Positions 1 through 8,710 of a stretch of DNA of 64,000 bases are shown here, piece after piece (the stretch's first letter is position 1; every line of letters begins with the position of its first letter). The position numbers and the translations under genes are program-made. The DNA is from Alteromonas naphthalenivorans (GTDB lineage: Bacteria > Pseudomonadota > Gammaproteobacteria > Enterobacterales > Alteromonadaceae): positions 868,001 through 932,000 of the forward strand of contig NC_015554.1 in the NCBI RefSeq assembly GCF_000213655.1. Direction: 5' to 3'. Below the pieces are notes generated by a model that saw only the letters and a program-made list of their open reading frames with translations, ran no database searches and was not told the DNA's origin.

Positions 1-66
1 AGTGGGGAACTCTCATTTAGGGGTAGCTGCGCTTACGTCATTGAGCAAGCGCATTAATTGGTCGGT

Positions 67-765
67 CTACTGATTAATAAAATCATCTAACTCTTCGCCA
101 GTTATCTTCTTAATCTGGCTGAATAAATACCATAGTGCGGTAATAAGCAATATCATGCTGGGTATGACAATGACGGGGTAGCTTAAGGCTGTCATTCGGC
201 CTAGTTCTTCGGTATAAGCCGTAGTGCCAGGCTCGCTTACCAAAATCACCTTGGCTAAAATGTAGTTTAAGGCTGAAGATAAAAAGAACGAGCTTGCCAC
301 AATATAAGAACTGACTGCGACTTTGCGTTTAAACAAAGCTTGCTTGTTCTGTGCATCGAGCACGCTATTTAAGTGTGGCCAATTTATAATTTGGTCGTTT
401 AATATCAGCATTTTTACCAGTGGCTTTTCAGTATATTGGGTTATCAATACTGCCAAACCAATAGCCGCAGGAATAGCTGCCTCTTTAATGGCGATATACT
501 CGGCAGGCAGTTTTAACAAACTAAAACCACCCGTTAGCAATACGCTGATAATACCTAAAACAGAAAATCCGTTCACTTTGCCTGATGCTTTCAAATCCCA
601 TAATCCATAACCTATGGGGAAAGCGAGTGCGGCGACAATACTCCATTCGGGGCCTAAATAATCTTCAGAGCTTGCATAGCTCATTAGCACCACGGGTATA
701 ATAATATTGAAAGCAAGGTTGCCGAAAAAGCCCTGATTCTTTTGCTGCGATTGTACTTCTGCCAT
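67..765 (-). CDS. VC0807-like multi-spanning inner-membrane protein
   Basis: A 232-residue hydrophobic protein with about six predicted membrane helices, starting after a short polar N-terminus (MAEVQSQQKNQGFF). The conserved-looking block NIIIPVV followed by a loop with GPEW and FPIGYGLWD resembles the VC0807 family, sometimes annotated as intracellular septation protein A-like. That assignment is from memory of the family. No catalytic motif is visible and the function is unknown. It lies downstream of the rhomboid and YjfC-like genes on the same strand, but the 63-nt gap to the rhomboid gene contains a TATAAT-like box, so it may have its own promoter. Confidence 0.7.
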   Translation of the reverse strand: MAEVQSQQKNQGFFGNLAFNIIIPVVLMSYASSEDYLGPEWSIVAALAFPIGYGLWDLKASGKVNGFSVLGIISVLLTGGFSLLKLPAEYIAIKEAAIPAAIGLAVLITQYTEKPLVKMLILNDQIINWPHLNSVLDAQNKQALFKRKVAVSSYIVASSFFLSSALNYILAKVILVSEPGTTAYTEELGRMTALSYPVIVIPSMILLITALWYLFSQIKKITGEELDDFINQ

Positions 766-828
766 AACGCCTTTATCTTTCTCTTATTTGCCGCACTGTT
801 TAATTGAGCACAATTATACGGCATCCAT

Positions 829-1368
829 TCATCGTGCCCAGTGCCAAGCGGCAAATAACCCACCTAAAAAGCCAAATAGATGATATTCAAATGAAATAAA
901 TCTAGAGGTTGGCAATATACCTACCAGCATTCCGCCGTAAAGGACAGCAACAACGATAGAAATAAGCAGGTATTTCACTTTCTTACTCTTAAAGCCAGCT
1001 AATACTACGAAGCCGAAGTAGCCGTAAACCATACCACTTGCGCCAATATGCATAGCACTACGACCAAAAATCCACACCCCCAGTCCGCCAATAATCAACG
1101 CACTTGCGGTGGCGATGAGAAAGGTGCGCTTTCCCCACTGCATAGTAAGCCACATAAACAGCAATAAGGGGATAAAGTTAGCCATTAAGTGGGACGGCGT
1201 ACCGTGTAAAAATGGGGCTGTGAAGATATAGGGCAAATGAGACAAGGAGCGTGGATATACGCCAAACTGATTCAAGCTATTTCCCGTTACCAGGTTCACT
1301 ATCTCAATGACGATAAGAAATGCGCCCAAGGTAAGTAACACGCGAAGTTGAAAAGACAATGGCTTCAT
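829..1368 (-). CDS. rhomboid family intramembrane serine protease
   Basis: A 179-residue membrane protein with about six helices, the size of a minimal bacterial rhomboid. The catalytic serine is in GASG (S111) and the catalytic histidine is at H163 in the last helix (EYHLFGFLGG). H60 and N64 (HLMAN) match the oxyanion-hole His/Asn pair of GlpG. Rhomboids cleave substrates within or near the membrane; the substrate here is unknown. Unlike E. coli GlpG, there is no N-terminal cytoplasmic domain. The gene follows the yjfI-C-type envelope operon by about 94 nt on the same strand, so a link to that operon is possible but not shown. Confidence 0.88.
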   Translation of the reverse strand: MKPLSFQLRVLLTLGAFLIVIEIVNLVTGNSLNQFGVYPRSLSHLPYIFTAPFLHGTPSHLMANFIPLLLFMWLTMQWGKRTFLIATASALIIGGLGVWIFGRSAMHIGASGMVYGYFGFVVLAGFKSKKVKYLLISIVVAVLYGGMLVGILPTSRFISFEYHLFGFLGGLFAAWHWAR

Positions 1369-1462
1369 AAACAGTTTTATATTCCTTCGTTATAACACTT
1401 GCCTAGTATGGAAGTATTGTTGGGCGGCTATGCTTATTAAACAACAGCGTTTTGGTGTTCAA

Positions 1463-2656
1463 CTACAAGATGATGTGGGGTAAATATCGAGACAAGTCTT
1501 GCGTAATCGCATTGCTGTCTTCACGCACCGAAATGCCTGCTGGCATGTCATCTACCAACCAGCTACCAATGAGTGTATGGTTTCCATCAAACACAGGAAG
1601 GGGGTGAAAAGCTTGTACAATAAACCCTTCTTCTCCATACGGACCAGGGCTTAATTCCGATTCCTTTCCATTTTCAATTAATGAAATATTCGCGCCTTCT
1701 CTTGAAAATAATGGCTTTTTGACCCACTTGCCGCCGTGCATGGCATTATGAGGGGTTTTATGATGGATATTATGAGGAATATCGTCGGCGAAATAGGCAG
1801 GGAGTAAATTAGGGTGGCCTTTAAATTTCTGCCATAACAAAGGCAGTAGTGCTTTGTTTGAAATAATAGACTTCCACGCAGGTTCTAACCAATTTACCTT
1901 TGCATCAGCGAGTGAGTCACCAAACTCTTCGCGCAGGATAAACTCCCAAGGATATAACTTGAAACAATCGGTAATGGGGGCATCAGCCAGGTCGGTAAAT
2001 ACCCCTGTATCTGCCAAACCAATGTCTTCAATAAAAACGAAGTCGCTTTGAATACCAGCTTCTTTTGCGCAGTCTTGAAGGTATTGCACCGTCCCTCGGT
2101 CTTCTTCGGTATCTTTGCAGCAAGAGAAGTGCATTTGATTTAATTGATAATGCTGGGCTATTTCACCGAAGCGAAACACCAGCTTTTCCTGCAAGCTATT
2201 AAACTGATCAGCATTTCGCGCCAGTACACCCGCATTCACTTGTTGTTCTAACCATAGCCATTGCCAAAAACCTGATTCGTACAAGCTGGTGGGCGTATCT
2301 GCATTGTTTTCAAGCAGTTTTGCGGGGCCTTTGCCGGAATAAACTAAATCTAAGCGGGAATACAAACTAGGGTCGCGGTTGCGCCAACTGTCTTTAACTA
2401 ATCCCCAGTGGGCTTCGGGAATAGAAAAGCGGGTGAGTAACTGCTCACTATTAACCACATCATCTACCACAGCTAAGCACATTTGATGAAGCTCAGCGGT
2501 GGGGTCTTCAATGTCTTTTTCAATCTGAGCAAGCGTAAATTGATAATAGGCGCGCTCATCCCAATAGGGTTCGCCATACATGGTATGAAAATGAAACCCA
2601 AATTCGCCGGCCAATTGCTGCCAACCTTTGCGAGGCTGGCATGGCATTCTAAACAT
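1463..2656 (-). CDS. yjfC: glutathionylspermidine synthase-like ATP-grasp ligase (YjfC-like)
   Basis: A 397-residue protein of the glutathionylspermidine synthase pre-ATP-grasp family. Visible family blocks are the N-terminal [24 protein letters not shown] and WLWLEQ, and towards the C-terminus [12 protein letters not shown] with [11 protein letters not shown] (ATP-grasp). It has only the synthetase half; the amidase half of E. coli Gsp is absent, as in YjfC and YgiC. The family joins an amine to a peptide carboxylate using ATP; the substrate of YjfC-type members is unproven. It begins 3 nt after the DUF1190 gene, so the two are almost certainly cotranscribed and probably work together. Confidence 0.88.
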   Translation of the reverse strand: MFRMPCQPRKGWQQLAGEFGFHFHTMYGEPYWDERAYYQFTLAQIEKDIEDPTAELHQMCLAVVDDVVNSEQLLTRFSIPEAHWGLVKDSWRNRDPSLYSRLDLVYSGKGPAKLLENNADTPTSLYESGFWQWLWLEQQVNAGVLARNADQFNSLQEKLVFRFGEIAQHYQLNQMHFSCCKDTEEDRGTVQYLQDCAKEAGIQSDFVFIEDIGLADTGVFTDLADAPITDCFKLYPWEFILREEFGDSLADAKVNWLEPAWKSIISNKALLPLLWQKFKGHPNLLPAYFADDIPHNIHHKTPHNAMHGGKWVKKPLFSREGANISLIENGKESELSPGPYGEEGFIVQAFHPLPVFDGNHTLIGSWLVDDMPAGISVREDSNAITQDLSRYLPHIIL

Positions 2657-2659
2657 GGC

Positions 2660-3340
2660 TTATCCGCCCCAACTGCCCTTGCGTGAGCTACTTCCCCACG
2701 ATGATTTTGCCCTTACACTGCTACCAAAACCGCCGCGCTTCATTGTGCGATTTACCGTAGGTTTGGGTTTCAGTGTATCTGAGCCCACTTTGTAATTGCG
2801 CTTGCGAATATCACCGCTAAACACATTTCCATCAGCCGTAACCCAACGAGAGCGATATGAAGAGTAGGGTGAATATGAGGTATAGAGAGGCTGTGAGTAA
2901 TAGCGATTTGGCGATAACAACTGACTTACCATGAAGCCTGCCATAAAGGGCATAAATACACTGCCTGAATTGGTATTCACCGTGCGGCATTGGTTGGCAC
3001 CAAATTCGTACTCACAATCGTATTCGCTATTAAAGCGAGGGCTAGTACGCATGGCTTCTTCTGTCGCGGTTTTATAAGCTGCATCACAGCGCTCTACTGC
3101 ATCAGGGAAATCTCGCTTGCAGTCTTCCAGTGAAGTGTAAATTTGTGCGTCTTGTTTCTCTTCACCACAAGCACTTAGGAAAACGCTGGCAATACCAATA
3201 GCGAGAGGCTTTAACGCGTAGCTTTTGCGCATACGAGAAAGGTTAATACCTGAGCTACGTTTTCGGCTGGTGGCAGAACCACTTGACTGATTATCTGTCA
3301 TAGCATCTTGTGCTGCGTGTGATTTATTAGAGTTTGTCAT
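2660..3340 (-). CDS. yjfM: DUF1190 lipoprotein (YjfM/YgiB-like)
   Basis: A 226-residue protein related to E. coli YgiB/YjfM. There is a lipobox LSAC followed by GEEK, then a Cys-containing domain (SLEDCKRDFPDAVERC, DCEYEFGANQC), a hydrophobic FMPFMAGFMVSQLL segment, and a C-terminal RGGFGSSV and Ser/Gly-rich tail typical of the family. The start at 3340 has a strong ribosome binding site (GGGGGA). However, about 45 residues then precede the lipobox, so an internal start near MRKSYALK would give a more conventional lipoprotein signal. Function is unknown. It is paired with the YjfC-like ligase 3 nt downstream. Confidence 0.85.
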   Translation of the reverse strand: MTNSNKSHAAQDAMTDNQSSGSATSRKRSSGINLSRMRKSYALKPLAIGIASVFLSACGEEKQDAQIYTSLEDCKRDFPDAVERCDAAYKTATEEAMRTSPRFNSEYDCEYEFGANQCRTVNTNSGSVFMPFMAGFMVSQLLSPNRYYSQPLYTSYSPYSSYRSRWVTADGNVFSGDIRKRNYKVGSDTLKPKPTVNRTMKRGGFGSSVRAKSSWGSSSRKGSWGG

Positions 3341-3349
3341 GGGTCCCCC

Positions 3350-3766
3350 TTAATAGGTCATGCATGCCGCATTTAATAAACCCACTGCAATAGACATACT
3401 GGCTAGCATCACGCCTGCAGAAACTTCATTTTCGTTAATACGCTGAGCAATTTTAGGCATAAAGGTAAAACGTAATAACGCAAAGGCTAACGATTGCGCA
3501 ATAATAGCGACAACAGCCCAAATAATGAAATCGACAATAGCGACTGAGTGTGTCGCTGCGCTAGCAAGTGCAATAGCAAAACCAACAATCGCGCCGCCAA
3601 AACCAATTGCAGCTGCTACGTTTTTCTCTTCTTTAACTAGTTTCCACTCATCATGTGGGGTCACTAGGGCATACACCAGTTTGAAGACGAATAAGAAAAC
3701 AATTGAGAGGCCGAAATACACCGTAAAGTTATCTAATCCTGCCAATGAGTCCATAATAGTGTTCAT
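3350..3766 (-). CDS. yjfL: DUF350 inner-membrane protein (YjfL-like)
   Basis: A 138-residue protein with four hydrophobic helices and the DUF350 pattern of two similar two-helix halves. The first half contains AAAIGFGGAIVGFAIALAS and the second begins near EVSAGVMLASMSIAVGLLNA. It matches the E. coli YjfL (UPF0719) family by resemblance. No enzymatic residues are evident. It lies in the middle of the yjfI-C-like operon, 26 nt after the DUF2491 gene and 9 nt before the DUF1190 gene. A role as membrane partner of the lipoprotein and the ATP-grasp ligase is inferred. Confidence 0.85.
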   Translation of the reverse strand: MNTIMDSLAGLDNFTVYFGLSIVFLFVFKLVYALVTPHDEWKLVKEEKNVAAAIGFGGAIVGFAIALASAATHSVAIVDFIIWAVVAIIAQSLAFALLRFTFMPKIAQRINENEVSAGVMLASMSIAVGLLNAACMTY

Positions 3767-3792
3767 AGAACGTCCTTACCTTTATATGTCGA

Positions 3793-4437
3793 TTAACCGT
3801 TTATCGTAATGTCTGCGGGTTCTACGTCAAACCCCGTGGAAATAACTAGGCAGCGGTCGAAATTGCTACCCACTATCTTTTCTTCGCCCGCCACCAGTAA
3901 TGACTCCACTCTATCATTTTCTATCTCTCGTTCGTAGAGCATCATAAACTGATCGGTAGTGCTGATATCTTCATCTTCTTCGTAGGTGGTTTCTGTCACT
4001 GCTACGGGCGGTGATTCTGCCCCTACGGCCTCCCAGACTCGCTTAAATACTTTGCCATCAAGAGTATAAGTAGGTTGGCTAATCAGGGTATTTACGCACG
4101 ATTTCCATTGCTGTTCACTGCCAATGGTTTCAGTACTGTAAAAATGCCAAAGTTTAACGTCGGTAATATGATTCTCTGTAAGCCCGCCATCAAGTACTAC
4201 TTGTAAAAAACCATCATCGTCTGTGTAAAAGCGCAGCAAAGTACCGCCAGTATCAAGTGGTGCTTCACCCACGGCTTGAATCAGTTGTGAACGTGCAGCG
4301 CCTTCTATGGTAAGCGATGGCTCAAGTAACGACAGCTTTAAATTATCTAGTTCGAATGAACCACCTAAATACAAGCCCATCACTTCAGGCGCTTTAGGTT
4401 TTTCTGGCGCTTTTTTCTTAAATAATTTACTAAACAC
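3793..4437 (-). CDS. yjfK: DUF2491 protein (YjfK-like)
   Basis: A soluble protein of 214 residues resembling E. coli YjfK (DUF2491). It starts VFSKLFKKKAPEKPKAPEV and then has a globular domain with EVMGLYLGG, LRFYTDDDGFLQVVL and a C-terminal FDVEPADITING. The open frame extends to an ATG at 4476. I place the start at the GTG at 4437 because ACAGGAGTGTATT lies directly upstream, with AGGAG 6 nt before GTG, and the homologous part begins there. With this start it no longer overlaps the channel gene, which ends at 4452. Function is unknown. It is probably a cytoplasmic component of the operon. Confidence 0.83.
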   Translation of the reverse strand: MFSKLFKKKAPEKPKAPEVMGLYLGGSFELDNLKLSLLEPSLTIEGAARSQLIQAVGEAPLDTGGTLLRFYTDDDGFLQVVLDGGLTENHITDVKLWHFYSTETIGSEQQWKSCVNTLISQPTYTLDGKVFKRVWEAVGAESPPVAVTETTYEEDEDISTTDQFMMLYEREIENDRVESLLVAGEEKIVGSNFDRCLVISTGFDVEPADITING

Positions 4438-4451
4438 AATACACTCCTGTG

Positions 4452-5507
4452 TTATTCGGCGTCTAACGATGGCCAATTGATGGCATTAATGCGCCTGTCG
4501 GCAATGTAAAATAAGGTATCGCCTGGAGCCAGAGTTGAGTCTAACGGTGGATTCACCACCATGTCTTTCACTTGTCCGTGTGGAGCATAACCAATAAATA
4601 TGGCATCGTGTCGACGCTTTAAGTTCATAAATAGTTTGGCAACGGAAATAGAAGGGCTGTCGTTAGGTATCTTCACAGAGAACTGCGCTTGCCCTTCGCC
4701 AATGCTTAATAAGTCGTGGTGCAGCATACTGGAACCGGGATCGAATGCCGCTTTAGCCAGCATTTCAACGGCGACACTAGGCGTACATTCCACTTTTGGG
4801 CAGTGTTCTTGTAGCAAGCCCACTAGGCTATCATCATTGAAATAAGCAACTTGATGAGCTTGCGGATTTCGTTTCGAACAATAAAGCGCAGTGGTCATAG
4901 TGACATCATCTTGTGGATTATCGATGAGAATTGTTTGAGCCGCGTCAATACAGGCCCGGTCCATATCGTCGTCTTTGTTAAACGAGTCTACTTTAACGAA
5001 TTCGATAATACCTGGCATGGGGTTGGTGATATCTGCTTTTACACACAGAACAATGTCGGGCCGTTCGGTCATGGCTTCGCGTTCTTGCAATAACAAATTT
5101 AACAACAACATAGTGCGTTGCTCGTTCCAACCAATCACCAAAATATGTTTACTAACATTTAGGCTTGTCATGCCCATTACCCCTTTTTTCCATTGTTCAG
5201 ATACCCAGGCTGCAATTCGGCCAATTACCATGGCAAAAATACTTAGTCCTAAGGGAATAACGTAAAATGCTACGATGAGCTTGCCGGCGGAGGTCGTGGG
5301 TGATAAATCGCCATAACCCACCGTCGATGCGGTAACAGCTAACCAGTAGATAAAATCGGCTTGTGCAATTAATGCATTTTCGTTGGCGGCATAGAGTAGC
5401 CAATAACTACTCACACCATAGAAGGCGGTAGCGCCTAGAATCGTGTACCAACGAGATTCGGCGAAATACTGCAGCATGATTTTGCGCAGCTGTATCCATT
5501 GCGACAT
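4452..5507 (-). CDS. two-helix potassium channel with RCK/TrkA-N domain
   Basis: A protein of about 351 residues. Two hydrophobic helices flank a pore loop with the potassium selectivity filter TVGYGD (in ASTVGYGDLSPTT). A Rossmann-like RCK domain follows (HILVIGWNEQRT) and then a TrkA-C-like end (PGDTLFYIADRR). It should be an inner-membrane K+ channel gated through its cytoplasmic regulatory domain. The frame can start at TTG 5519 or ATG 5507; I favour ATG, but the ribosome binding site is weak for both. E. coli yjfI-C lacks this gene; here it sits between yjfJ and yjfK. A hairpin upstream (5579-5600) may separate its transcription from yjfIJ. Confidence 0.9.
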   Translation of the reverse strand: MSQWIQLRKIMLQYFAESRWYTILGATAFYGVSSYWLLYAANENALIAQADFIYWLAVTASTVGYGDLSPTTSAGKLIVAFYVIPLGLSIFAMVIGRIAAWVSEQWKKGVMGMTSLNVSKHILVIGWNEQRTMLLLNLLLQEREAMTERPDIVLCVKADITNPMPGIIEFVKVDSFNKDDDMDRACIDAAQTILIDNPQDDVTMTTALYCSKRNPQAHQVAYFNDDSLVGLLQEHCPKVECTPSVAVEMLAKAAFDPGSSMLHHDLLSIGEGQAQFSVKIPNDSPSISVAKLFMNLKRRHDAIFIGYAPHGQVKDMVVNPPLDSTLAPGDTLFYIADRRINAINWPSLDAE

Positions 5508-5578
5508 AGCGAGAAACAACCTTTGTTTGTCTTTCTTTAACTGTGCCTTTAAGCGGGGAATATGTCTATAAAAGACGA

Positions 5579-5600
5579 AACGGGAGCTTAAGCTCCCGTT
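5579..5600. terminator. Perfect 22-bp palindrome between yjfJ and channel gene
   Basis: AACGGGAGC, TTAA, GCTCCCGTT forms a perfect 9-bp stem. On the minus strand it is followed by an imperfect U-rich stretch (TTTCGTCTTTT), so it could partly terminate transcription leaving yjfJ or stabilise the 3' end of a yjfIJ mRNA. That role is inferred; the dyad itself is seen directly. Confidence 0.55.
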
Positions 5601-5610
5601 AAATATTACT

Positions 5611-6291
5611 TTATTTGCCTAAAATACGAGCAAGCTCATCATCGGCGGAGGTTTTTCCCCCTTTTATACCGGCTTCAGAAAGGCGCTTTTCTAAATCGCT
5701 GCTCGACTCTTCAGTGGCAAGTTCTTCTGCCGCTTGAAGTTCAGCGTTGCGCATCTTCTGCTTATCTTGAATACGTGAAAGCGATTCCGTTGCAGTTTTC
5801 ATCTTGCTGTTCGCGCCCATGTGGCGAGACGAAACAGCAACTTGAGCCTTTTGTACACTTTCAGTGGCTTTCACCATATCCACTTGCTGCTCTAAACGGC
5901 GTAAGTTTGCTTTTGCTTGCTGGATATTCTGTGCCAATTGCTTTTCTGATTGTTGGAACTGATCAAGATACGCTTGTTCTTGCGCTTGCTCTTCTTTCAA
6001 CTCAGATACCTTTTGGGCACAATCAAGGGCTAACTGACGATCGTTATCAATAGCTTTGCGTGCATGCGCTTCGTATTCTTCAATGGAAGAATTAAAGCTA
6101 GCGACTTTTTGCTGAGACAACTTACATTTCGCTAAAATCTGCGTTCTAGCATGATCAGATTTACGTAATTCTTCTTTAGCTTCTCTAATTTCCTGCTCCA
6201 GAATACGGATAGCCTGGCTATCTACTACCGACTGTGCCGCTTCGTTGGCACCACCCTTTACTGCAGTAACTAATTTTTTCCAAACTGACAT
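5611..6291 (-). CDS. yjfJ: PspA/IM30 family protein (YjfJ-like)
   Basis: A 226-residue, almost wholly helical coiled-coil protein of the PspA/IM30/Vipp1 (ESCRT-III-like) family. It starts MSVWKKLVTAVKGGANEAAQ and continues with long heptad-rich Lys/Glu/Gln helices (ILEQEIREAKEELRKSDHAR). The C-terminal helix contains KRLSEAGIKGGKTSADDELARIL. The family binds stressed membranes and stabilises them or transfers lipid. It corresponds to E. coli YjfJ. It is the second gene of the operon, 23 nt after the DUF2170 gene. Its presence beside a K+ channel and a lipoprotein suggests that the operon serves inner-membrane integrity. Confidence 0.88.
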   Translation of the reverse strand: MSVWKKLVTAVKGGANEAAQSVVDSQAIRILEQEIREAKEELRKSDHARTQILAKCKLSQQKVASFNSSIEEYEAHARKAIDNDRQLALDCAQKVSELKEEQAQEQAYLDQFQQSEKQLAQNIQQAKANLRRLEQQVDMVKATESVQKAQVAVSSRHMGANSKMKTATESLSRIQDKQKMRNAELQAAEELATEESSSDLEKRLSEAGIKGGKTSADDELARILGK

Positions 6292-6314
6292 TCGCTTCTC
6301 CTTCGAAGTAAATA

Positions 6315-6704
6315 TTAACTAAGGTGTGTTTCGTAGGCATCTAAAAATGATGCAACGTTCTGAAACAGTGTTTCTACTTCAATCACAATACTTTCTGATT
6401 TCGATTGGGCACTAAGCGCACCAAAGGCAACGTAGTATTCCTCATCGCCAACAGTTGAAATACCAACCGTAGTTAACGGGAACAACATATGGGTAGATAA
6501 AATTTCGTGATCTAAAGCCGCTTTGTCTTTAACTTCTGATGAAGCAAACAATAAGGTTTCCACTAAAATTTGCTCGCCGCTAATAGCCAGCCACGCGTCT
6601 ATACCGTCTTGATTCGCAATGAGTAAACAGTTTTCCTCACGCGTCACCACAAAGTCATCGTGCTCTTTAAACAAAGATTCGATGCTTTCTAGATCCCAAC
6701 TCAT
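6315..6704 (-). CDS. yjfI: DUF2170 protein (YjfI-like), first gene of the operon
   Basis: A small acidic soluble protein of 129 residues resembling E. coli YjfI (DUF2170). It begins MSWDLESIESLFKEHDDF and contains WLAISGEQILVETLLF and MLFPLTTVGI. The open frame extends to 6755, but a clear AAAAGGAGAACTGT ribosome binding site sits just before ATG 6704, so I use that start. No catalytic motif is visible. It opens the yjfI-J-(channel)-K-L-M-C operon, and homologues elsewhere occupy the same first position. Function is unknown. Confidence 0.83.
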   Translation of the reverse strand: MSWDLESIESLFKEHDDFVVTREENCLLIANQDGIDAWLAISGEQILVETLLFASSEVKDKAALDHEILSTHMLFPLTTVGISTVGDEEYYVAFGALSAQSKSESIVIEVETLFQNVASFLDAYETHLS

Positions 6705-6798
6705 ACAGTTCTCCTTTTCGATTGAAGCGATAATGTCGAGTGCCACTGTAACCACAATTTACGCACTCGCCAATATTCTTGACTTGCAGTGTAGACGT

Positions 6799-6807
6799 AT
6801 TATGCCA
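6799..6807 (-). promoter_or_regulatory. Possible extended -10 promoter for the yjfI-type operon
   Basis: On the minus strand the sequence TGGCATAAT fits an extended -10 element (TGn plus a TATAAT-like hexamer). It would give a leader of about 85 nt before the DUF2170 start. No good -35 hexamer is seen 17 bp upstream, so the call rests on the extended -10 alone. Confidence 0.35.
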
Positions 6808-6887
6808 TAATCGTCAATAACGAATATGCTTTTAATGTGTAAAAAAGTGTGTTTTTGTAAAATATACGTCACAAGTGGGGTGTTTAA

Positions 6888-7154
6888 TTGAGTGCTAAAA
6901 ATGCATGGCGACAAACCGTAGCGCGACTCGTTAAGTCTGAAATGTCTGTGCGTGGAGTGAAATATCAAGCGCTCAGTCAGCGTTTAGCCGACATTGGTGT
7001 AGAACAAAGTGCTGATAATTTAAGAAATAAGGTGAATAAAGGCATTATGGGCGCAGATTTGTTAGTACAAATATTATACGTCCTTAAAGCGCGAGCAGTA
7101 GATGCGGCGTTAATAGAAGAAATCTTAACTGATCTTGACGATACAAACAGGTAA
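6888..7154 (+). CDS. DUF6471 small protein
   Basis: An 88-residue protein beginning at TTG 6888 (SAKNAWRQTVARLVKSEM). It has the pattern of DUF6471 proteins: a compact helical fold with GVKYQALSQRLADIGV and NLRNKVNKGIMGADLLVQIL. The arrangement recalls a helix-turn-helix regulator but no DNA-binding role is established. A weak GTGGGG ribosome binding sequence precedes the TTG; no ATG is available upstream in frame. It is transcribed divergently from the yjfI-type operon and shares a roughly 180-bp upstream region with it, so it could be a local regulator, which is inference. Confidence 0.72.
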   Translation: MSAKNAWRQTVARLVKSEMSVRGVKYQALSQRLADIGVEQSADNLRNKVNKGIMGADLLVQILYVLKARAVDAALIEEILTDLDDTNR

Positions 7155-7222
7155 AATGCTTCATTACAAAAAGGATATTAAGTGAAAAGCTCGCTTAAGA
7201 AGTCGATACCAATCGACAAGCG

Positions 7223-7247
7223 AAAAAAAACCCGACTAATGTCGGGT
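7223..7247 (-). terminator. Intrinsic terminator, minus-strand orientation
   Basis: ACCCGAC (7230-7236), loop TAAT, GTCGGGT (7241-7247), with eight A on the plus strand at 7223-7230, read as a U-tract on the minus strand. On the plus strand there is no T-run after the hairpin, so it does not serve the DUF6471 gene well. Confidence 0.7.
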
Positions 7248-7366
7248 CTAAGATAAGGAATGTTAAGGGAGAACATCATCACTATCTGGGATGAATCTTA
7301 ACCGTTTAAGGTTCTTTCTTCTATCTTTGTTTGATATACGACCGTATTGGGTCCCATAAGTAGGTA
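7223..7366 (-). ncRNA. Candidate small RNA, minus strand
   Basis: On the minus strand a TATAAT box (plus positions 7373-7378) with a weak TTATTA -35 at 16 bp would start an RNA near 7366. About 140 nt later comes a textbook intrinsic terminator: ACCCGAC, TTAG... loop, GTCGGGT, then eight U (hairpin 7230-7247, T-run 7223-7230). An internal hairpin built on CTTAA/TTAAG (about 7294-7315) lies midway. No open frame of note is inside. Nothing else on the minus strand needs this terminator, which argues for a free-standing transcript. I do not recognise the family. Confidence 0.45.
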
Positions 7367-7533
7367 TGGTAAATTATACATAGCTACTTTAGGCTAATAA
7401 AAATAACAGGTTGGATGATTGAGTGAAGTTGTATTTCGGTTGAATTAACCGATGTGTATAAAACTTAAATTTACTTAATATTCAACTTTTGTCTTAATTC
7501 TTTAGTTCAATTTTAGCGTTTTAAATAGTAAAT

Positions 7534-8598
7534 ATGAAATTATCAGATTATCGCTTCACACTACCAGAAAACCTGATTGCCAAGTACCCAACAGAAAATA
7601 GAACGGCAAGCCGGTTACTTCAGTTGAATGGTAAGTCGGGCGCAGTTACGCATTCCATGTTCAATGACATGCTGTCTTTAGTAGACGAGGGCGACCTTCT
7701 GGTTTTTAATAACACCCGCGTTATACCTGCGCGGCTGTTAGGCAAGAAAGAAACCGGTGGCCACGTTGAAGTGCTTATTGAACGTATTTTAACCGAGCAC
7801 ACCGCACTTGCGCATGTTCGAGCCAGTAAAGCACCAAAGCCTGGTACCCGTTTGTTGCTAGAAGAACATGTAAATATCACGGTTGAAGGGCGTGATGATG
7901 CTTTGTTCTTGCTTCGCTTCGACCATGAAGAAACGGCGCTTTCATTATTAGAGCAATATGGTCATATGCCATTGCCACCCTATATTGACCGCCCAGATGA
8001 ATCTACCGACAAAGAACGCTATCAAACGGTTTACAATGAAACGCCAGGCGCAGTTGCAGCGCCCACGGCGGGCTTACACTTTGATGACAATATGCTGGCG
8101 GCGTTAAAAGCAAAAGGCGTGAACTTGGCTTTTGTTACTTTGCACGTTGGTGCAGGTACTTTCCAACCTGTAAGGGTGGAAAATATCGAAGAGCATAAAA
8201 TGCATGCTGAGTATGCCGAGGTATCTCAAGAAGTGGTAGATGCCGTATTGGCAACCAAAGCAAAAGGTAAGCGGGTGATTGCGGTAGGCACTACATCGGT
8301 ACGTTCGTTAGAATCTGCGGCAAAAGCCAGTGCAGAGCAATCAATCGAAAATAATACAGGTGAAAACCCTGTGATTGCGCCGTTTTACTCAGATACTGAA
8401 ATTTTTATTTATCCGGGCTTTACCTTCAAAGTAGTCGACGCCATGTTCACTAATTTTCATTTGCCCGAATCGACACTAATGATGCTGATAAGTGCTTTTG
8501 CTGGTAGAGAAAATGTGATGAATGCTTATCAAGAAGCCATCGAGAACGAGTACAGGTTCTTCAGTTATGGCGACAGCATGTTTATCGAAAAAGCCTAA
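7534..8598 (+). CDS. queA: S-adenosylmethionine:tRNA ribosyltransferase-isomerase
   Basis: A 354-residue protein colinear with E. coli QueA. It transfers and isomerises the ribosyl part of S-adenosylmethionine onto 7-aminomethyl-7-deazaguanine in tRNA to make epoxyqueuosine. Family signatures are visible: [19 protein letters not shown], the [14 protein letters not shown] block, [26 protein letters not shown] and [20 protein letters not shown]. It precedes tgt, the enzyme that inserts the queuosine precursor base, so two steps of the same pathway are adjacent. A hairpin after its stop suggests that tgt also has its own promoter. Confidence 0.97.
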   Translation: MKLSDYRFTLPENLIAKYPTENRTASRLLQLNGKSGAVTHSMFNDMLSLVDEGDLLVFNNTRVIPARLLGKKETGGHVEVLIERILTEHTALAHVRASKAPKPGTRLLLEEHVNITVEGRDDALFLLRFDHEETALSLLEQYGHMPLPPYIDRPDESTDKERYQTVYNETPGAVAAPTAGLHFDDNMLAALKAKGVNLAFVTLHVGAGTFQPVRVENIEEHKMHAEYAEVSQEVVDAVLATKAKGKRVIAVGTTSVRSLESAAKASAEQSIENNTGENPVIAPFYSDTEIFIYPGFTFKVVDAMFTNFHLPESTLMMLISAFAGRENVMNAYQEAIENEYRFFSYGDSMFIEKA

Positions 8599-8630
8599 TT
8601 GAAAGATAAAGCTTCAGCGATATTTTAGGG

Positions 8631-8662
8631 AATAGGGCAGAGGATGACCGCCCTATTTCTTT
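8631..8662 (+). terminator. Probable terminator after queA
   Basis: AATAGGGC (8631-8638), an 11-nt loop, then GCCCTATT (8650-8657), followed by TCTTTA. The stem is perfect but the T-run is short, so termination may be partial. Confidence 0.55.
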
Positions 8663-8710
8663 ATCTCAACGATAAACATGCGTATTGGGCATGATCTCCG
8701 AAGAATAACT

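Larger units (their letters stand above)
7155..7533. other. 379-bp gap between DUF6471 gene and queA
   Basis: No protein-coding frame is convincing here. The left half contains a candidate minus-strand small RNA (7223-7366) ending in a strong hairpin. The right half (about 7380-7533) is very AT-rich and probably contains the queA promoter, but no clear -35/-10 pair or strong ribosome binding site is visible before ATG 7534. Confidence 0.5.

Noticed and set aside
2..73. Open plus-strand frame from the left edge ending in NWSVY and a stop
   Set aside because: Only 23 codons are visible, and the tail overlaps the convergent gene; it might be the end of a gene entering the window but cannot be supported.
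7623..7880. Antisense open frames inside queA, tgt, sufB, der and similar genes
   Set aside because: They mirror the codon periodicity of strongly supported genes on the other strand and lack ribosome binding sites or recognisable products.
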